A stretch of DNA of 64,000 nucleotides from an uncultured bacterium (GTDB taxonomy: Bacteria; Planctomycetota; UBA1135), in NCBI GenBank assembly GCA_937919925.1, contig CALFOT010000086.1, positions 1 to 64,000 of the forward strand. Reading direction: 5' to 3'. Of the stretch, positions 55,595 through 63,940 are shown piece by piece. The position numbers and the translations under genes are program-made. The notes under the pieces are model-generated. The model searched no databases and was not told the origin of the DNA. It saw only the letters and a program-made list of their open reading frames with translations. The stretch's first letter is position 1; each line of letters starts with the position of its first letter.

Positions 55595-56652
55595 GGAATC
55601 AGGACAGGGCGTTCAGGGATTTTGTGAGCTTGTGCAGCATCGAGTACGGCGTTGATTTCCGACATTGGAAAGTGGCGCACAAATGGCTTGACCTTGACTT
55701 TGCCTTCGCGAATCAAATCAAGCGCGGGTTTATAGAGTTGCGGGCGGCAACCCCAGTTGCCAAACGCAGTGGCGTCGAAAGCCATCAGGTTCGACAAACG
55801 TACTGGTACGCGGTCTAGGCAAAAACCAACGATGCCGACCACGCCGGAGAATGTCATCAGCGCCCACGCCAATTCTTGGCCCTGTGGGGTGCCGCTCATC
55901 TCCAAGACTTTGGTACCAAAGCTTGGCAAGCCAGCTTCTTTGCAGGCAAGCTTTACGGCTTTGCGCGCATCTTTGATGTCCAGGCCGCGCGTATTGACGA
56001 TGCCGTCGGCGCCATACTCGGCCGCGCGACGAAGTTTTTCATCATCAATATCAATCGCAACTACCCGAGCGCCAAAAGCTTTTGCAATTTGCACGCCAAA
56101 GCTGCCGATGCCACCGGCACCGATCAACACGACGCCATCGCCAGGCTGCACATCTGCGCGTACCATCGCTTGGTATGGTGTGGTGACGGCGTCAGCAAGC
56201 ACGGCGACATCCGCTAACTCAATACCCTCTGGCAAATCGCCGGCATCCACCAACCACTGCGCTGGCACCACAATGTGGGAAGCAAAGCCGCCGTGAAAAT
56301 CATTGCCGGGCATTTTTTGATTGCGGCATGAAGTTTCTTTGCCAGCGCTACACAGCTCGCAAGCGCCGCACGGAAGCACCGCAGGAATGACTACATCCTT
56401 GCCCGCCCACTGGGTGGAATCCCTACCTACAGTTTCCACAGTGCCAGCAATTTCATGGCCGAGGGCAACGGGAAGTTCATGATTGGTACGCACGCCACCA
56501 AACAAAAAACCCAAATCGGTATGGCACAAGCCACAACCAACCACGCGCACAATCACTTCATCGGGTGCAGGCGTTGGCAGCTCAAACTCCGAGCGCTCAA
56601 GTGGAGCGCCCGGGGCAGTCATGAGCCAACGGAAAGTAGATGGAGTAGTCAT
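55591..56652 (-). CDS. had: 6-Hydroxycyclohex-1-ene-1-carbonyl-CoA dehydrogenase
   Basis: A 353-residue zinc alcohol dehydrogenase. The catalytic zinc is held by VVGCGLCHTDLGF and LGHEIAG; the structural zinc by CGACELCSAGKETSC; NAD by LIGAGGIGSFGVQIAKAFGA and a following IDIDDEKL. Sequence and context (between oah and gcdH) point to Had, which oxidises the 6-hydroxy intermediate to the substrate of Oah. Any secondary alcohol dehydrogenase is the fallback. Confidence 0.87.
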   Translation of the reverse strand: MTTPSTFRWLMTAPGAPLERSEFELPTPAPDEVIVRVVGCGLCHTDLGFLFGGVRTNHELPVALGHEIAGTVETVGRDSTQWAGKDVVIPAVLPCGACELCSAGKETSCRNQKMPGNDFHGGFASHIVVPAQWLVDAGDLPEGIELADVAVLADAVTTPYQAMVRADVQPGDGVVLIGAGGIGSFGVQIAKAFGARVVAIDIDDEKLRRAAEYGADGIVNTRGLDIKDARKAVKLACKEAGLPSFGTKVLEMSGTPQGQELAWALMTFSGVVGIVGFCLDRVPVRLSNLMAFDATAFGNWGCRPQLYKPALDLIREGKVKVKPFVRHFPMSEINAVLDAAQAHKIPERPVLIP

Positions 56653-56673
56653 CAGCTCAATAGGGCAGAAGTT

Positions 56674-57873
56674 TTAACGGTAGGCGGGAATGCCTGTGAC
56701 CGTGTGGCCAATCACTAAAGAGTGCACTTCATGGGTGCCTTCGTAAGTCAGGACCGACTCCAGGTTGCACTGGTGACGGCCGGTCTGATACTCTAAAGTC
56801 ACACCGTTTGCGCCAAGCATCGTGCGGCATTCGCGTGCGATCTTGAGGGCGATTTCGACGTTGTTGCGCTTCGCAATCGATACTTGGTGGGGTTGAAGTT
56901 TGCCAGCATCTTTCAAGCGGCCCAAGCGTTCTACGAGCAGCTGCGCCTTGGTGATTTCAGTGGCCATCCAAGCGAATTTGTTTTGCGTGGTTTGGTAAGC
57001 GGCAAGAGGCTTATCAAAAATCTGACGCTCTAAGGTGTAGCGACGTGCTTCATCAAAGCAGGCTTGTGCAGCGCCAACCGCGCCCCATGCAATGCCGTAG
57101 CGCGCTTGCGTCAAGCACATCAAAGCACTACCTAAGCCGGTCACCCCAGGCATGCGGTTTGCTTCAGAAACCCGCACATCTTTGAGCACCAATTCGGAAG
57201 TCACGCTCGCGCGCAAAGACCACTTGTGCTTTTGTTCAGGGGCGGAAAATCCTTCACTATCCGTATCCACGATAAAGCCTTGCATATTGCCTTCTTCATC
57301 GCGGCACCAAACAATCGCCACGTGCGAGCCAGTGCCGTTGGTGATCCACATTTTCTGGCCGTTGAGGATCCAATCCTCTCCATCGCGTCGGCACTTCGAG
57401 CGCAGTCCGCCAGGATCGGAGCCAAAGTCTGGTTCCGTCAGGCCGAAGCAACCGATAATTTCGCCGCTGGCGAGGCGCGGCAAATACTTCATCTTTTGCT
57501 CTTCCGAGCCATAAGCTTCGATGGGATACATCACTAACGAAGACTGCACGCTTGCAAAGGAGCGAATGCCAGAATCGCAGCGCTCGAGTTCTTGGCAAAC
57601 CAAGCCATAGACGGTGGCAGACATGCCCGCGCCACCGTACTTTTCATCCACCACAATACCGAGCAAGCTTAACTCGCCAAGTTGGGGGATAATTTCTGTA
57701 GGGAAAGTGCCGTTTTCCCAGTGCGTTGCGATGCCCGGCATAATGCGTTCATCGACAAAGCTGCGCACCATGTCGCGCACCATAAGCTCCTCTTCACTGA
57801 AGAGGTCCTGGTAGTTGAAGAGGTCGAGCTCCTGAAAGCCCGCGGTGGTGTGAATCTTGTCTGCGACGGCCAT
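56674..57873 (-). CDS. gcdH: Glutaryl-CoA dehydrogenase
   Basis: A 399-residue FAD-dependent acyl-CoA dehydrogenase. ERCDSGIRSFASVQSSLVMYPIEAYGSEEQKMKYLP is the glutaryl-CoA dehydrogenase signature with the Arg that holds the distal carboxylate; FGLTEPDFGSDPGG and LTYEGTHEVHSLVIG (catalytic Glu) complete it. It oxidises and decarboxylates glutaryl-CoA to crotonyl-CoA, the last step before the C4 pool. First gene of the operon, 21 nt before had. Confidence 0.9.
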   Translation of the reverse strand: MAVADKIHTTAGFQELDLFNYQDLFSEEELMVRDMVRSFVDERIMPGIATHWENGTFPTEIIPQLGELSLLGIVVDEKYGGAGMSATVYGLVCQELERCDSGIRSFASVQSSLVMYPIEAYGSEEQKMKYLPRLASGEIIGCFGLTEPDFGSDPGGLRSKCRRDGEDWILNGQKMWITNGTGSHVAIVWCRDEEGNMQGFIVDTDSEGFSAPEQKHKWSLRASVTSELVLKDVRVSEANRMPGVTGLGSALMCLTQARYGIAWGAVGAAQACFDEARRYTLERQIFDKPLAAYQTTQNKFAWMATEITKAQLLVERLGRLKDAGKLQPHQVSIAKRNNVEIALKIARECRTMLGANGVTLEYQTGRHQCNLESVLTYEGTHEVHSLVIGHTVTGIPAYR

Positions 57874-58071
57874 GGCCTTGCTTGATGGGTTGCTGAGAGG
57901 AGTGAGGCTCGGATTAAGCCCGCCAGAACAGAACGCTCAGCAATTCAGGCGCCGCGGATGGGCACCGGCGCGCGGCGGCGTTCAGCGGCCCCATGATAGT
58001 CGTGCGAAAACGATTGCGGCAGCCCAGAAAAGGGTCTGAAGCGCCACAAAACAGCTGCTATTGTGACGATT
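57874..58071. other. Non-coding gap between gcdH and the DRE-TIM gene
   Basis: This 198-bp gap upstream of gcdH should hold the promoter of the aromatic-ring operon. It is GC-rich in the middle (GGCGCCGCGG ... GGCGCGCGGCGGCG). I see no tRNA, clear terminator or named operator. An AAGG lies just before the gcdH ATG. Confidence 0.5.
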
Positions 58072-59304
58072 TCAAGTTATTTGCAAGACGCCCGCAGCCG
58101 CCAACACCTCTTCTTCTTTCAACAGGCGGTTGGAATTTTTGGCAGCACTAAGAACTGCCGCGATGCGCTCCTCGGTGGCATCGTGCCCACGCTGCTCCAG
58201 GAACCAAATGACATTCGATTTCCCGCTCATTGGGCCGACTGAAATTTTCTGTTCCAGACCAAAATCACCGGCGGGTACACCCGAATAAACCAAATCAGAT
58301 AACCAACGATTGCCCGTCTTCAGCGCCTTGATCACAGCCGCAGCATGCACACCTGTAGCGGTTTCAAAAGCATCCTCCCCAAATACCGGGTATTCCGGTC
58401 GTATCGGGCGGCCGGTCGCCTCGCTGGCGAGCTTCACGTACTCGCCTAAGCGCGTAAGATCGCGCTCCACCCAACCGAGCAATTTCAAGTTTACCAACAG
58501 CAAATCCATCTCGGTATTGCCTGCGCGCTCGCCAATTCCAAGCGCAGTGGCGTGAGCACGTTCGGCACCAGCGGCTAACGCACTAATGGTATTGATCAGC
58601 CCCAGTCCACGGTCGCGATGCCCATGCCAATCAAGTCCAACATGGCTGGCGCCGCGCTCGGCAAGGAAAGTGCGCAAGTATTCAAAAATATTACGCACGG
58701 CATAAGGAATCACGCCGCCGACGGTATCACAGATGCACAACCGATCCGCGCCTTCATCAATCGCGGCGCCGTTGAGCTGATCCAGAATTTCTGGAGTGCT
58801 GCGCACGGTGTCTTCGGTGACAAACATGAGCGGCAAATCATTCTTTTTCGCAAAACGCACCGCATCGCGCACCAGACCAACCATTTTCTTGATATCCCAG
58901 TTTTCGGCATAGGCGCGAATCGGTGAGCTACCAATAAATGCACAGACCTCAATTGGCGCGCCACTCTGTTGCACCATATCCACAACGGGCTCGATATCAG
59001 AAATCATCGTGCGGCAGGCCACATTTGGCGTGATGCGCAGCGGTTTCATTTCCTTGGCAATGGCCAAAATATGATCACGCGCATTTGCGCCAGCACCGGG
59101 CAAGCCAATGTTGGCACTATTGATGCCCAGGGCTTCCATCAAATGCACCAGCTCGATTTTCTTATCCAGTGGCGGATCCATGACGCTTGGGCATTGCAGC
59201 CCATCACGCAAGGTTTCATCGTCCAGCATCACTTTCCCGGCGGGAGGTGGCTCATGGTGAGGGCCGACGCCGGCCCAATCGTAAATAAGATTTTTGCTTT
59301 CCAC
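58072..59304 (-). CDS. Isopropylmalate/homocitrate-synthase-family (DRE-TIM) enzyme
   Basis: A 410-residue DRE-TIM protein from GTG 59304. The N-terminal motif is DDETLRDGLQ, close to DTTLRDGEQ; metal-binding DWHGHRDRGLGLINTISALAAGA and GIGERAGNTEMD are the isopropylmalate-synthase type; PVFGEDAFETATGVHAAAVIKA follows. The regulatory LeuA dimer domain is missing. DGLQ recalls HMG-CoA lyase, but the GERAGN segment argues for condensation. It could make isopropylmalate, homocitrate or a related 2-alkylmalate. Confidence 0.82.
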   Translation of the reverse strand: MESKNLIYDWAGVGPHHEPPPAGKVMLDDETLRDGLQCPSVMDPPLDKKIELVHLMEALGINSANIGLPGAGANARDHILAIAKEMKPLRITPNVACRTMISDIEPVVDMVQQSGAPIEVCAFIGSSPIRAYAENWDIKKMVGLVRDAVRFAKKNDLPLMFVTEDTVRSTPEILDQLNGAAIDEGADRLCICDTVGGVIPYAVRNIFEYLRTFLAERGASHVGLDWHGHRDRGLGLINTISALAAGAERAHATALGIGERAGNTEMDLLLVNLKLLGWVERDLTRLGEYVKLASEATGRPIRPEYPVFGEDAFETATGVHAAAVIKALKTGNRWLSDLVYSGVPAGDFGLEQKISVGPMSGKSNVIWFLEQRGHDATEERIAAVLSAAKNSNRLLKEEEVLAAAGVLQIT

Positions 59305-59321
59305 GGTGGGTGCCTGGAGGC

Positions 59322-60452
59322 TTAAGATCCGGTTTCGCCCAGCAAGAAATCTTCAAGATCTTGCTGGCTCCATTTCGGAGACCGACCGAGTCCGGCCAGG
59401 ACGCGTTCTACGACCCAGTCGGCGAGACTCAGCGGCACGGCCAGCATTTTCGCAGAATCCTCACCCTCGGACAGAATAATTCCCTCGCGTCGCAAACGAC
59501 CCTTCGCAGAGAGCAAGGAGCGTGTCGTGAATGCGGCATCACGACGGTCTGCGACTAGGCGCAAGCACTCCATCGGGTTGACATAGATATCAGCCTCGAG
59601 AATTTCGGCGAACAGCAAATGGGTAATGACCAGCAAATGGTTCTGGTTCAGACGATATTCCGCCGCGAGCTTTTCAATCCCAAATTCACGGCTTTCCGAA
59701 GTGCGCAACAAACGTTGACGAATTCCCACCCAGCTGTCCCGCGCGGCTTCGCAAAATTCCAAAGTCTGTGGATGCGGTGGCCGATCAGGCTCGCCGTCAA
59801 ACAGGATGGAGGTGCGTTTTAGGCAAGCTTGACGCCAAGCAAACAAATCCCAGAGGTACTCCTGTTCGCTGGCATACGGAGTGGTGTTGCGTGGAATTTG
59901 CGGCGATTCTGCAGTGGCGTCTTCGAACTCCGCCTCAGGCACTTGTACTTCGAGAGGCGCCGAGTGCGGCCAAAACAGAGCGAGCGCTGTGGGTGTAGGC
60001 AAGAGAAAGGCATCTAGCGGATCGAGACCATTGCGGCTAATTTCAGAGGAAATCCACTGTTTGGTGCGTAAGGCGGATCCAGGGCTAAGAATTAGCAAGG
60101 CTTCGCTGCGGGCAACGCCGGCCCGCAGAAGTAAACCAATCAAAGTGGAGCCAATCAGTGGCTCGGTATTTCCCGAAATGCGGCGATGAAAAAGTAGCGC
60201 CAGCACCAACAGCTCCCGGCCGCTTAGGGTTGCGGCTAGGGGTTGGCCTTGGATGCCGGGGAGCAACTCAAAAGTTTGCGACTCTAAAGCGGCAACACGT
60301 TCGCGGGTACGGCGCAAGCTATCTTCGGAAGGGGTCGCGCCGCGGGCAGCATTATCTTGAAGTGTACGCAGCTGATCGCATACATCTAAAAGGCCATCGA
60401 GAGGAGTTTGGGTAGTCACGATTCCGTTCCAGCCTAGCAGGCCGCGTGTCAT
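59322..60452 (-). CDS. Unrecognised protein resembling an AAA+ N-terminal regulatory region
   Basis: A 376-residue cytoplasmic protein without Walker motifs. The C-terminal RSLLSAKGRLRREGIILSEGEDSAKMLAVPLSLADWVVERVLAGLG resembles the winged-helix-like region that precedes the ATPase core in some large AAA+ proteins (R-x-L-x-G-x-L-x3-G-I-L ... L-x-L-x-V-x2-L-G). The rest is helical. It may be such a regulatory part encoded without its ATPase. It ends 17 bp from the DRE-TIM gene. Confidence 0.55.
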   Translation of the reverse strand: MTRGLLGWNGIVTTQTPLDGLLDVCDQLRTLQDNAARGATPSEDSLRRTRERVAALESQTFELLPGIQGQPLAATLSGRELLVLALLFHRRISGNTEPLIGSTLIGLLLRAGVARSEALLILSPGSALRTKQWISSEISRNGLDPLDAFLLPTPTALALFWPHSAPLEVQVPEAEFEDATAESPQIPRNTTPYASEQEYLWDLFAWRQACLKRTSILFDGEPDRPPHPQTLEFCEAARDSWVGIRQRLLRTSESREFGIEKLAAEYRLNQNHLLVITHLLFAEILEADIYVNPMECLRLVADRRDAAFTTRSLLSAKGRLRREGIILSEGEDSAKMLAVPLSLADWVVERVLAGLGRSPKWSQQDLEDFLLGETGS

Positions 60453-60485
60453 CGGTAGCGTCAGCGGCAGGTTTTTTGCCCGCGG

Positions 60486-60800
60486 TTATTTCTCCTCCAG
60501 GAGCTCGGCACCCCAGTCACGTAACTGGCGCACAGCCTCTTCACCATAGACGGGAACCGCCCAGCGCTTTGATTTTGAAAAAGCCTTGCCGGGGATAAGG
60601 CCAACTTTCCACAATAAACGGCAAACCAGTGCGACCTCGTCTTCATCTTTCAAAATAAGGCGCACTTCCCAACCTTTTTTGTACTTGGAATAGCCTTCGG
60701 TTAAGCGCGCAGCATCCGGCTCCCGACAATAGGAATTGCGGTTGAAGAAGCGCCCCAGGCGTCGTTGGTCCGAGCGGCGGCTGACGGAAAGCTTGGCCAT
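60486..60800 (-). CDS. Small conserved-looking basic protein, unknown
   Basis: ATG 60800 (MAKLSVSRRSDQRRLGRFFNRNSYC) gives 104 residues, against 148 for the track ORF, whose extra part overlaps mgtE. The N-terminus is rich in Arg; the rest alternates strands and helices (WEVRLILKDEDEVALVCRLLWKVGLIPGKAF). No family recognised. Divergent from mgtE. Confidence 0.6.
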   Translation of the reverse strand: MAKLSVSRRSDQRRLGRFFNRNSYCREPDAARLTEGYSKYKKGWEVRLILKDEDEVALVCRLLWKVGLIPGKAFSKSKRWAVPVYGEEAVRQLRDWGAELLEEK

Positions 60801-60806
60801 GACGCG

Positions 60807-60812
60807 ATGATA
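60807..60812 (-). promoter_or_regulatory. Candidate -10 of the 104-residue gene (leaderless)
   Basis: TATCAT on the minus strand, 6 nt before the ATG. It forms a divergent pair with the mgtE hexamer 22 bp away. Confidence 0.4.
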
Positions 60813-60834
60813 AGAAAAAGTGGCCGCGGAGGGG

Positions 60835-60840
60835 TACGAT
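60835..60840 (+). promoter_or_regulatory. Candidate -10 of mgtE (leaderless)
   Basis: TACGAT, then 7 nt, then ATG 60848. A GGAGGGG stretch overlaps it but is 12 nt from the ATG, too far for a good ribosome site. Confidence 0.35.
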
Positions 60841-60847
60841 AGTCCGA

Positions 60848-62215
60848 ATGGCTCGTGTCCGTCGCCGCGAACTGCGTCAGCAGGTATTAGAAGCTCTCCG
60901 CAATTATTTGGGAGCTCCTGGAGATGAGCCATTTGTGCCTGCCGATGCCCACCACGCCGCGGACTTGGCGGATGTCATGTGGATGGATTTGGAGCCGGAG
61001 GAGGCCCGCAAGGTTTTTCATAGCCTGGAGCTTAAGGCGGCCGCGGAAGTGCTCGCGGAAGCGGAGGATAAGTTTCAAGCCTTATTGTTGGAGGGCGCCG
61101 ATCCAGAGTTCGTCGGCAAACTGCTCAGTGAACTTTCTTATGACGACGGCGCCGACTTACTCGAGGAACTGCCAGAGGAATTGCGGCTTGAGGTGATGTG
61201 TTTTGTGAATCCGGAAGACGCTGCCGAGCTGCGCCACCTTTCGGAATATGATCCCCACAGCGCTGGCGGCATGATGACCACCGAGTTTCTAACGGCGGGA
61301 ATGAGCGAGAGTGTTGGCGACATCTTGAGGCGGATCAAACGCGATGAAGGAGAATCAGAATCGATTCATGCGGTGTATGTCGTGGATGAAGTCGGCACAC
61401 TGCAAGGTGTAGTCAGTACGCGGGAATTGCTCGAAGCGAGTATTCACGATCAAGTTGCCAACATCATGATTCCGGATGTGATTAAGGCAAGAGTGGATGA
61501 AGACCGCGAAGATGTGGCGCACCGCATTTTGCATTACAACTTGGACTTGATCCCGGTGGTGGATCCACGTGGTGTGATTGTGGGTGTGGCAACTGCCGAT
61601 GATGCTCTTGAGGTTCTTGAAGAAGAAGGTTCTGAAGATGCTCTGTTATTGGCCGGTGCACACGGCGGCTCCGGCGCAGGGGAGCCATTACTCACCATGG
61701 TTGGTCACCGCGCGCCAATGCTTGCGATCCCAGTGGTGGCGGGTTTATTGATGTCAAAATTTATGGGCTATTTCCAAGACCCAAATGTGGCCGTTGGTCA
61801 GTTTCAGGTTTTCGTGCCCTACGTCCCGTTGGTGTTGGCCTTGTCTGGCAACGTTGGCATGCAAACATCGGCCGTGATGGTGCGTGGTTTTGCGGTGGGT
61901 CAGATTGTTCACGGCCGGCGCCTAGGCGTCTTTTTAAGTGAGATTAAGGTCGGGTTTGCGCTCGGACTCATCTGTTCCGCTTTTGCAGGCCCGGCCATGG
62001 GTTTGCTGCTCGGCAACATGCTGCATGGTTTGACGCTTGGTTTTGCGGTGATGATTGCCATGGGGTGGTCTGCCACAGCTTCCAGTTGTATTGCCCTTGG
62101 AAGTGAAGCAGTTGGGCTCGATCCAGCGTTGGTTTCCGGCCCTCTCATGATGGCCGTGAGCGATCTTTCTGCCGTGGTTTTGTTTCTTGGCATGGCGTCT
62201 GCCCTCATCACCTGA
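60848..62215 (+). CDS. mgtE: Magnesium transporter MgtE
   Basis: A 455-residue protein: an acidic N-terminal Mg-sensing domain (about 10-140; YDDGADLLEELPEELRLEVM), two CBS domains (about 145-265; MMTTEFLTAGMSESVGDILRRI, and IPVVDPRGVIVGVATADD), then five membrane segments with LSGNVGMQTSAVMVRG and LDPALVSGPLMMAVSDLSAVVLFLGMA, where the conserved pore Asp lies. It is a Mg2+ channel gated by cytosolic Mg2+. Confidence 0.93.
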   Translation: MARVRRRELRQQVLEALRNYLGAPGDEPFVPADAHHAADLADVMWMDLEPEEARKVFHSLELKAAAEVLAEAEDKFQALLLEGADPEFVGKLLSELSYDDGADLLEELPEELRLEVMCFVNPEDAAELRHLSEYDPHSAGGMMTTEFLTAGMSESVGDILRRIKRDEGESESIHAVYVVDEVGTLQGVVSTRELLEASIHDQVANIMIPDVIKARVDEDREDVAHRILHYNLDLIPVVDPRGVIVGVATADDALEVLEEEGSEDALLLAGAHGGSGAGEPLLTMVGHRAPMLAIPVVAGLLMSKFMGYFQDPNVAVGQFQVFVPYVPLVLALSGNVGMQTSAVMVRGFAVGQIVHGRRLGVFLSEIKVGFALGLICSAFAGPAMGLLLGNMLHGLTLGFAVMIAMGWSATASSCIALGSEAVGLDPALVSGPLMMAVSDLSAVVLFLGMASALIT

Positions 62216-62229
62216 TTCTCCATTTCGAT

Positions 62230-63336
62230 TTGAATCGTCGCCGCACCTTTTGGCTGTTGCTTGCAGTACTTTTGCTTGCCGGCGCGTTTACGGCTTGGGC
62301 GAATCAGCCGTACAAAGTAGTGGGCCGATCGATGGAACCCACTTTTGTAGACGGGGATTTGTTAGTGCTGCGTAATGCCACACCTCAAGTGGGAAGCCGT
62401 GTGGTGTTTCGCGAACCCGATAGTGGCAAAGTTGCGGTGAAATCTGTGGCGGGCTTGCCCGGCCAGCGTGTGCAGTTTGTTGAGAACGATTTATATCTAG
62501 ACGGAAAAATTCACCGTCGGCCAATCTATTCGGCTACCGATTTAGTGCCCATGCTCGATACTGCGCATCATCTTGCAGCGTCAAGCGAAACGCTTAGCTT
62601 TCCATTTTCTGAAGCAGGGTTTCTTTACCAAGGAGCGCAGTGGAAGCTTGAGGGCCGCGGGGCTGTCTTTTTGAAGAAGCAGCCACTTGATTCGTATTTG
62701 CTGCGCGATTCCTTTTGTGCAGGCGATGTTTTCGCGAGTGACTTAGGAGTGGAGGTTGCCTATGAATTGCTCGCACCCGCTTCGGAACTGCACTTATTCC
62801 TCCATAAAGGGCGGTCTCTATTTACCTTGGTTTTGGCCGACGGCGGCAGCAAGTTGCGGCTACTGCGCGTGGATCAACCAGATGATCAAACGGAAATCTT
62901 GTTAGAGCTGGAAGTCTCTCCACCCCGCCCTCAGGGCAGTGCGTTTTTTACGCTTGCCAATCGCGCCATCATTTTTGCGCTTGACGGGAAGCCGCTCATT
63001 GATGGAGTTCCATACCAGCTTGCTACACCACCACCACTCAGTGATGGTCCGCTGGATTTACCAACCTTTGAACTTGCTGGCGTCGGCGGGGTGGGGCCGT
63101 TGCTTATTGGGCGCTTGCGGCTTGGTCGCGATATTTCTTATCGTTCGACCGGAACCTGGGGGGGTGGAAAGGCGTTTCAGTTAGCCGACGATGAGTATTT
63201 TTTAATCGGTGACAATCCCTCGCAAAGCCGCGATTCCCGCAACTACGGTGCTGTTTCCAGCGACCGGATTTTGGGGACCGTTGCCTATCGAGCCTGGCCA
63301 CTTGGCTGGAGTGAACAGGGATGGGCCCGTGACTGA
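62230..63336 (+). CDS. Signal peptidase I-like protein with long insertion
   Basis: A 368-residue S26 peptidase from TTG 62230. One N-terminal membrane anchor (FWLLLAVLLLAGAFTAWA) is followed by VVGRSMEPTF with catalytic Ser34, KVAVKSVAGLPGQRV with catalytic Lys71, and the box-E motif FLIGDNPSQSRDSRNYG near the C-terminus. Between box D and E lies an insertion of about 200 residues with beta-rich, lectin-like character; standard LepB has about 100 residues here. The ECF sigma gene overlaps its end by 8 bp. Confidence 0.82.
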   Translation: MNRRRTFWLLLAVLLLAGAFTAWANQPYKVVGRSMEPTFVDGDLLVLRNATPQVGSRVVFREPDSGKVAVKSVAGLPGQRVQFVENDLYLDGKIHRRPIYSATDLVPMLDTAHHLAASSETLSFPFSEAGFLYQGAQWKLEGRGAVFLKKQPLDSYLLRDSFCAGDVFASDLGVEVAYELLAPASELHLFLHKGRSLFTLVLADGGSKLRLLRVDQPDDQTEILLELEVSPPRPQGSAFFTLANRAIIFALDGKPLIDGVPYQLATPPPLSDGPLDLPTFELAGVGGVGPLLIGRLRLGRDISYRSTGTWGGGKAFQLADDEYFLIGDNPSQSRDSRNYGAVSSDRILGTVAYRAWPLGWSEQGWARD

Positions 63337-63940
63337 ACAGCCTCTTGAGGCGCCATCTCAACAAGGCGAAGATCCAGGCGTCAGCATGATGCTTGCCTTT
63401 CAACAAGGCGATGACTCCGCTTTTGAGCAGTTGCTCGAAACCTATCAAGGGGCCGCTTTCTCGATGCTGAGGCGTATTCTTGGGCCATACGCTCCGATTG
63501 AAGATCTGGCACAAGAGGCTTTTCTGCGGGTTTGGCGGAGCCGCGCGCGTTATCAGGCTGCCGGCAAGTTCACCACTTTCTTGTATCGCATTACCTACAA
63601 TTTGGCACTGAACCGACTTCGGGACGACAAGCGTAAGCCATTGTATTCTATGCCACGCACCTCAGATGGTGCCGATTTTCCTCAAGAGGATCTAGCAAGT
63701 AGCGGGCCCGCCACCGAGGTGAATGCCGGAGATTGGGCGCTAATCGTGCGGCGTTGCTTGCTTGAACTTCCGGAGAACCAGCGTGCCGCCTTGGTGTTTC
63801 AGCACTATGACGGCTTAGAGTTAGATGACATTGCCGAAATTCTCGGCAGCAGCTCGAAAGCTGTGAAATCCCTACTTCACCGTGCGCGTACTAACCTTCG
63901 CACCCTCTTAACCCCCTATAGGGAAGCGGAAAATGACTGA
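63329..63940 (+). CDS. ECF-type RNA polymerase sigma factor
   Basis: GTG 63329, overlapping the peptidase stop, gives 203 residues; the track start is inside the peptidase. Sigma region 2 is FEQLLETYQGAAFSMLRRILGPYAPIEDLAQEAFLRVWRSRARYQAAGKFTTFLYRITYNLALNRLRD; region 4 is LPENQRAALVFQHYDGLELDDIAEILGSSSKAVKSLLHRARTNLRTLL. It overlaps the next gene, probably its anti-sigma factor. Confidence 0.9.
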   Translation: MTEQPLEAPSQQGEDPGVSMMLAFQQGDDSAFEQLLETYQGAAFSMLRRILGPYAPIEDLAQEAFLRVWRSRARYQAAGKFTTFLYRITYNLALNRLRDDKRKPLYSMPRTSDGADFPQEDLASSGPATEVNAGDWALIVRRCLLELPENQRAALVFQHYDGLELDDIAEILGSSSKAVKSLLHRARTNLRTLLTPYREAEND

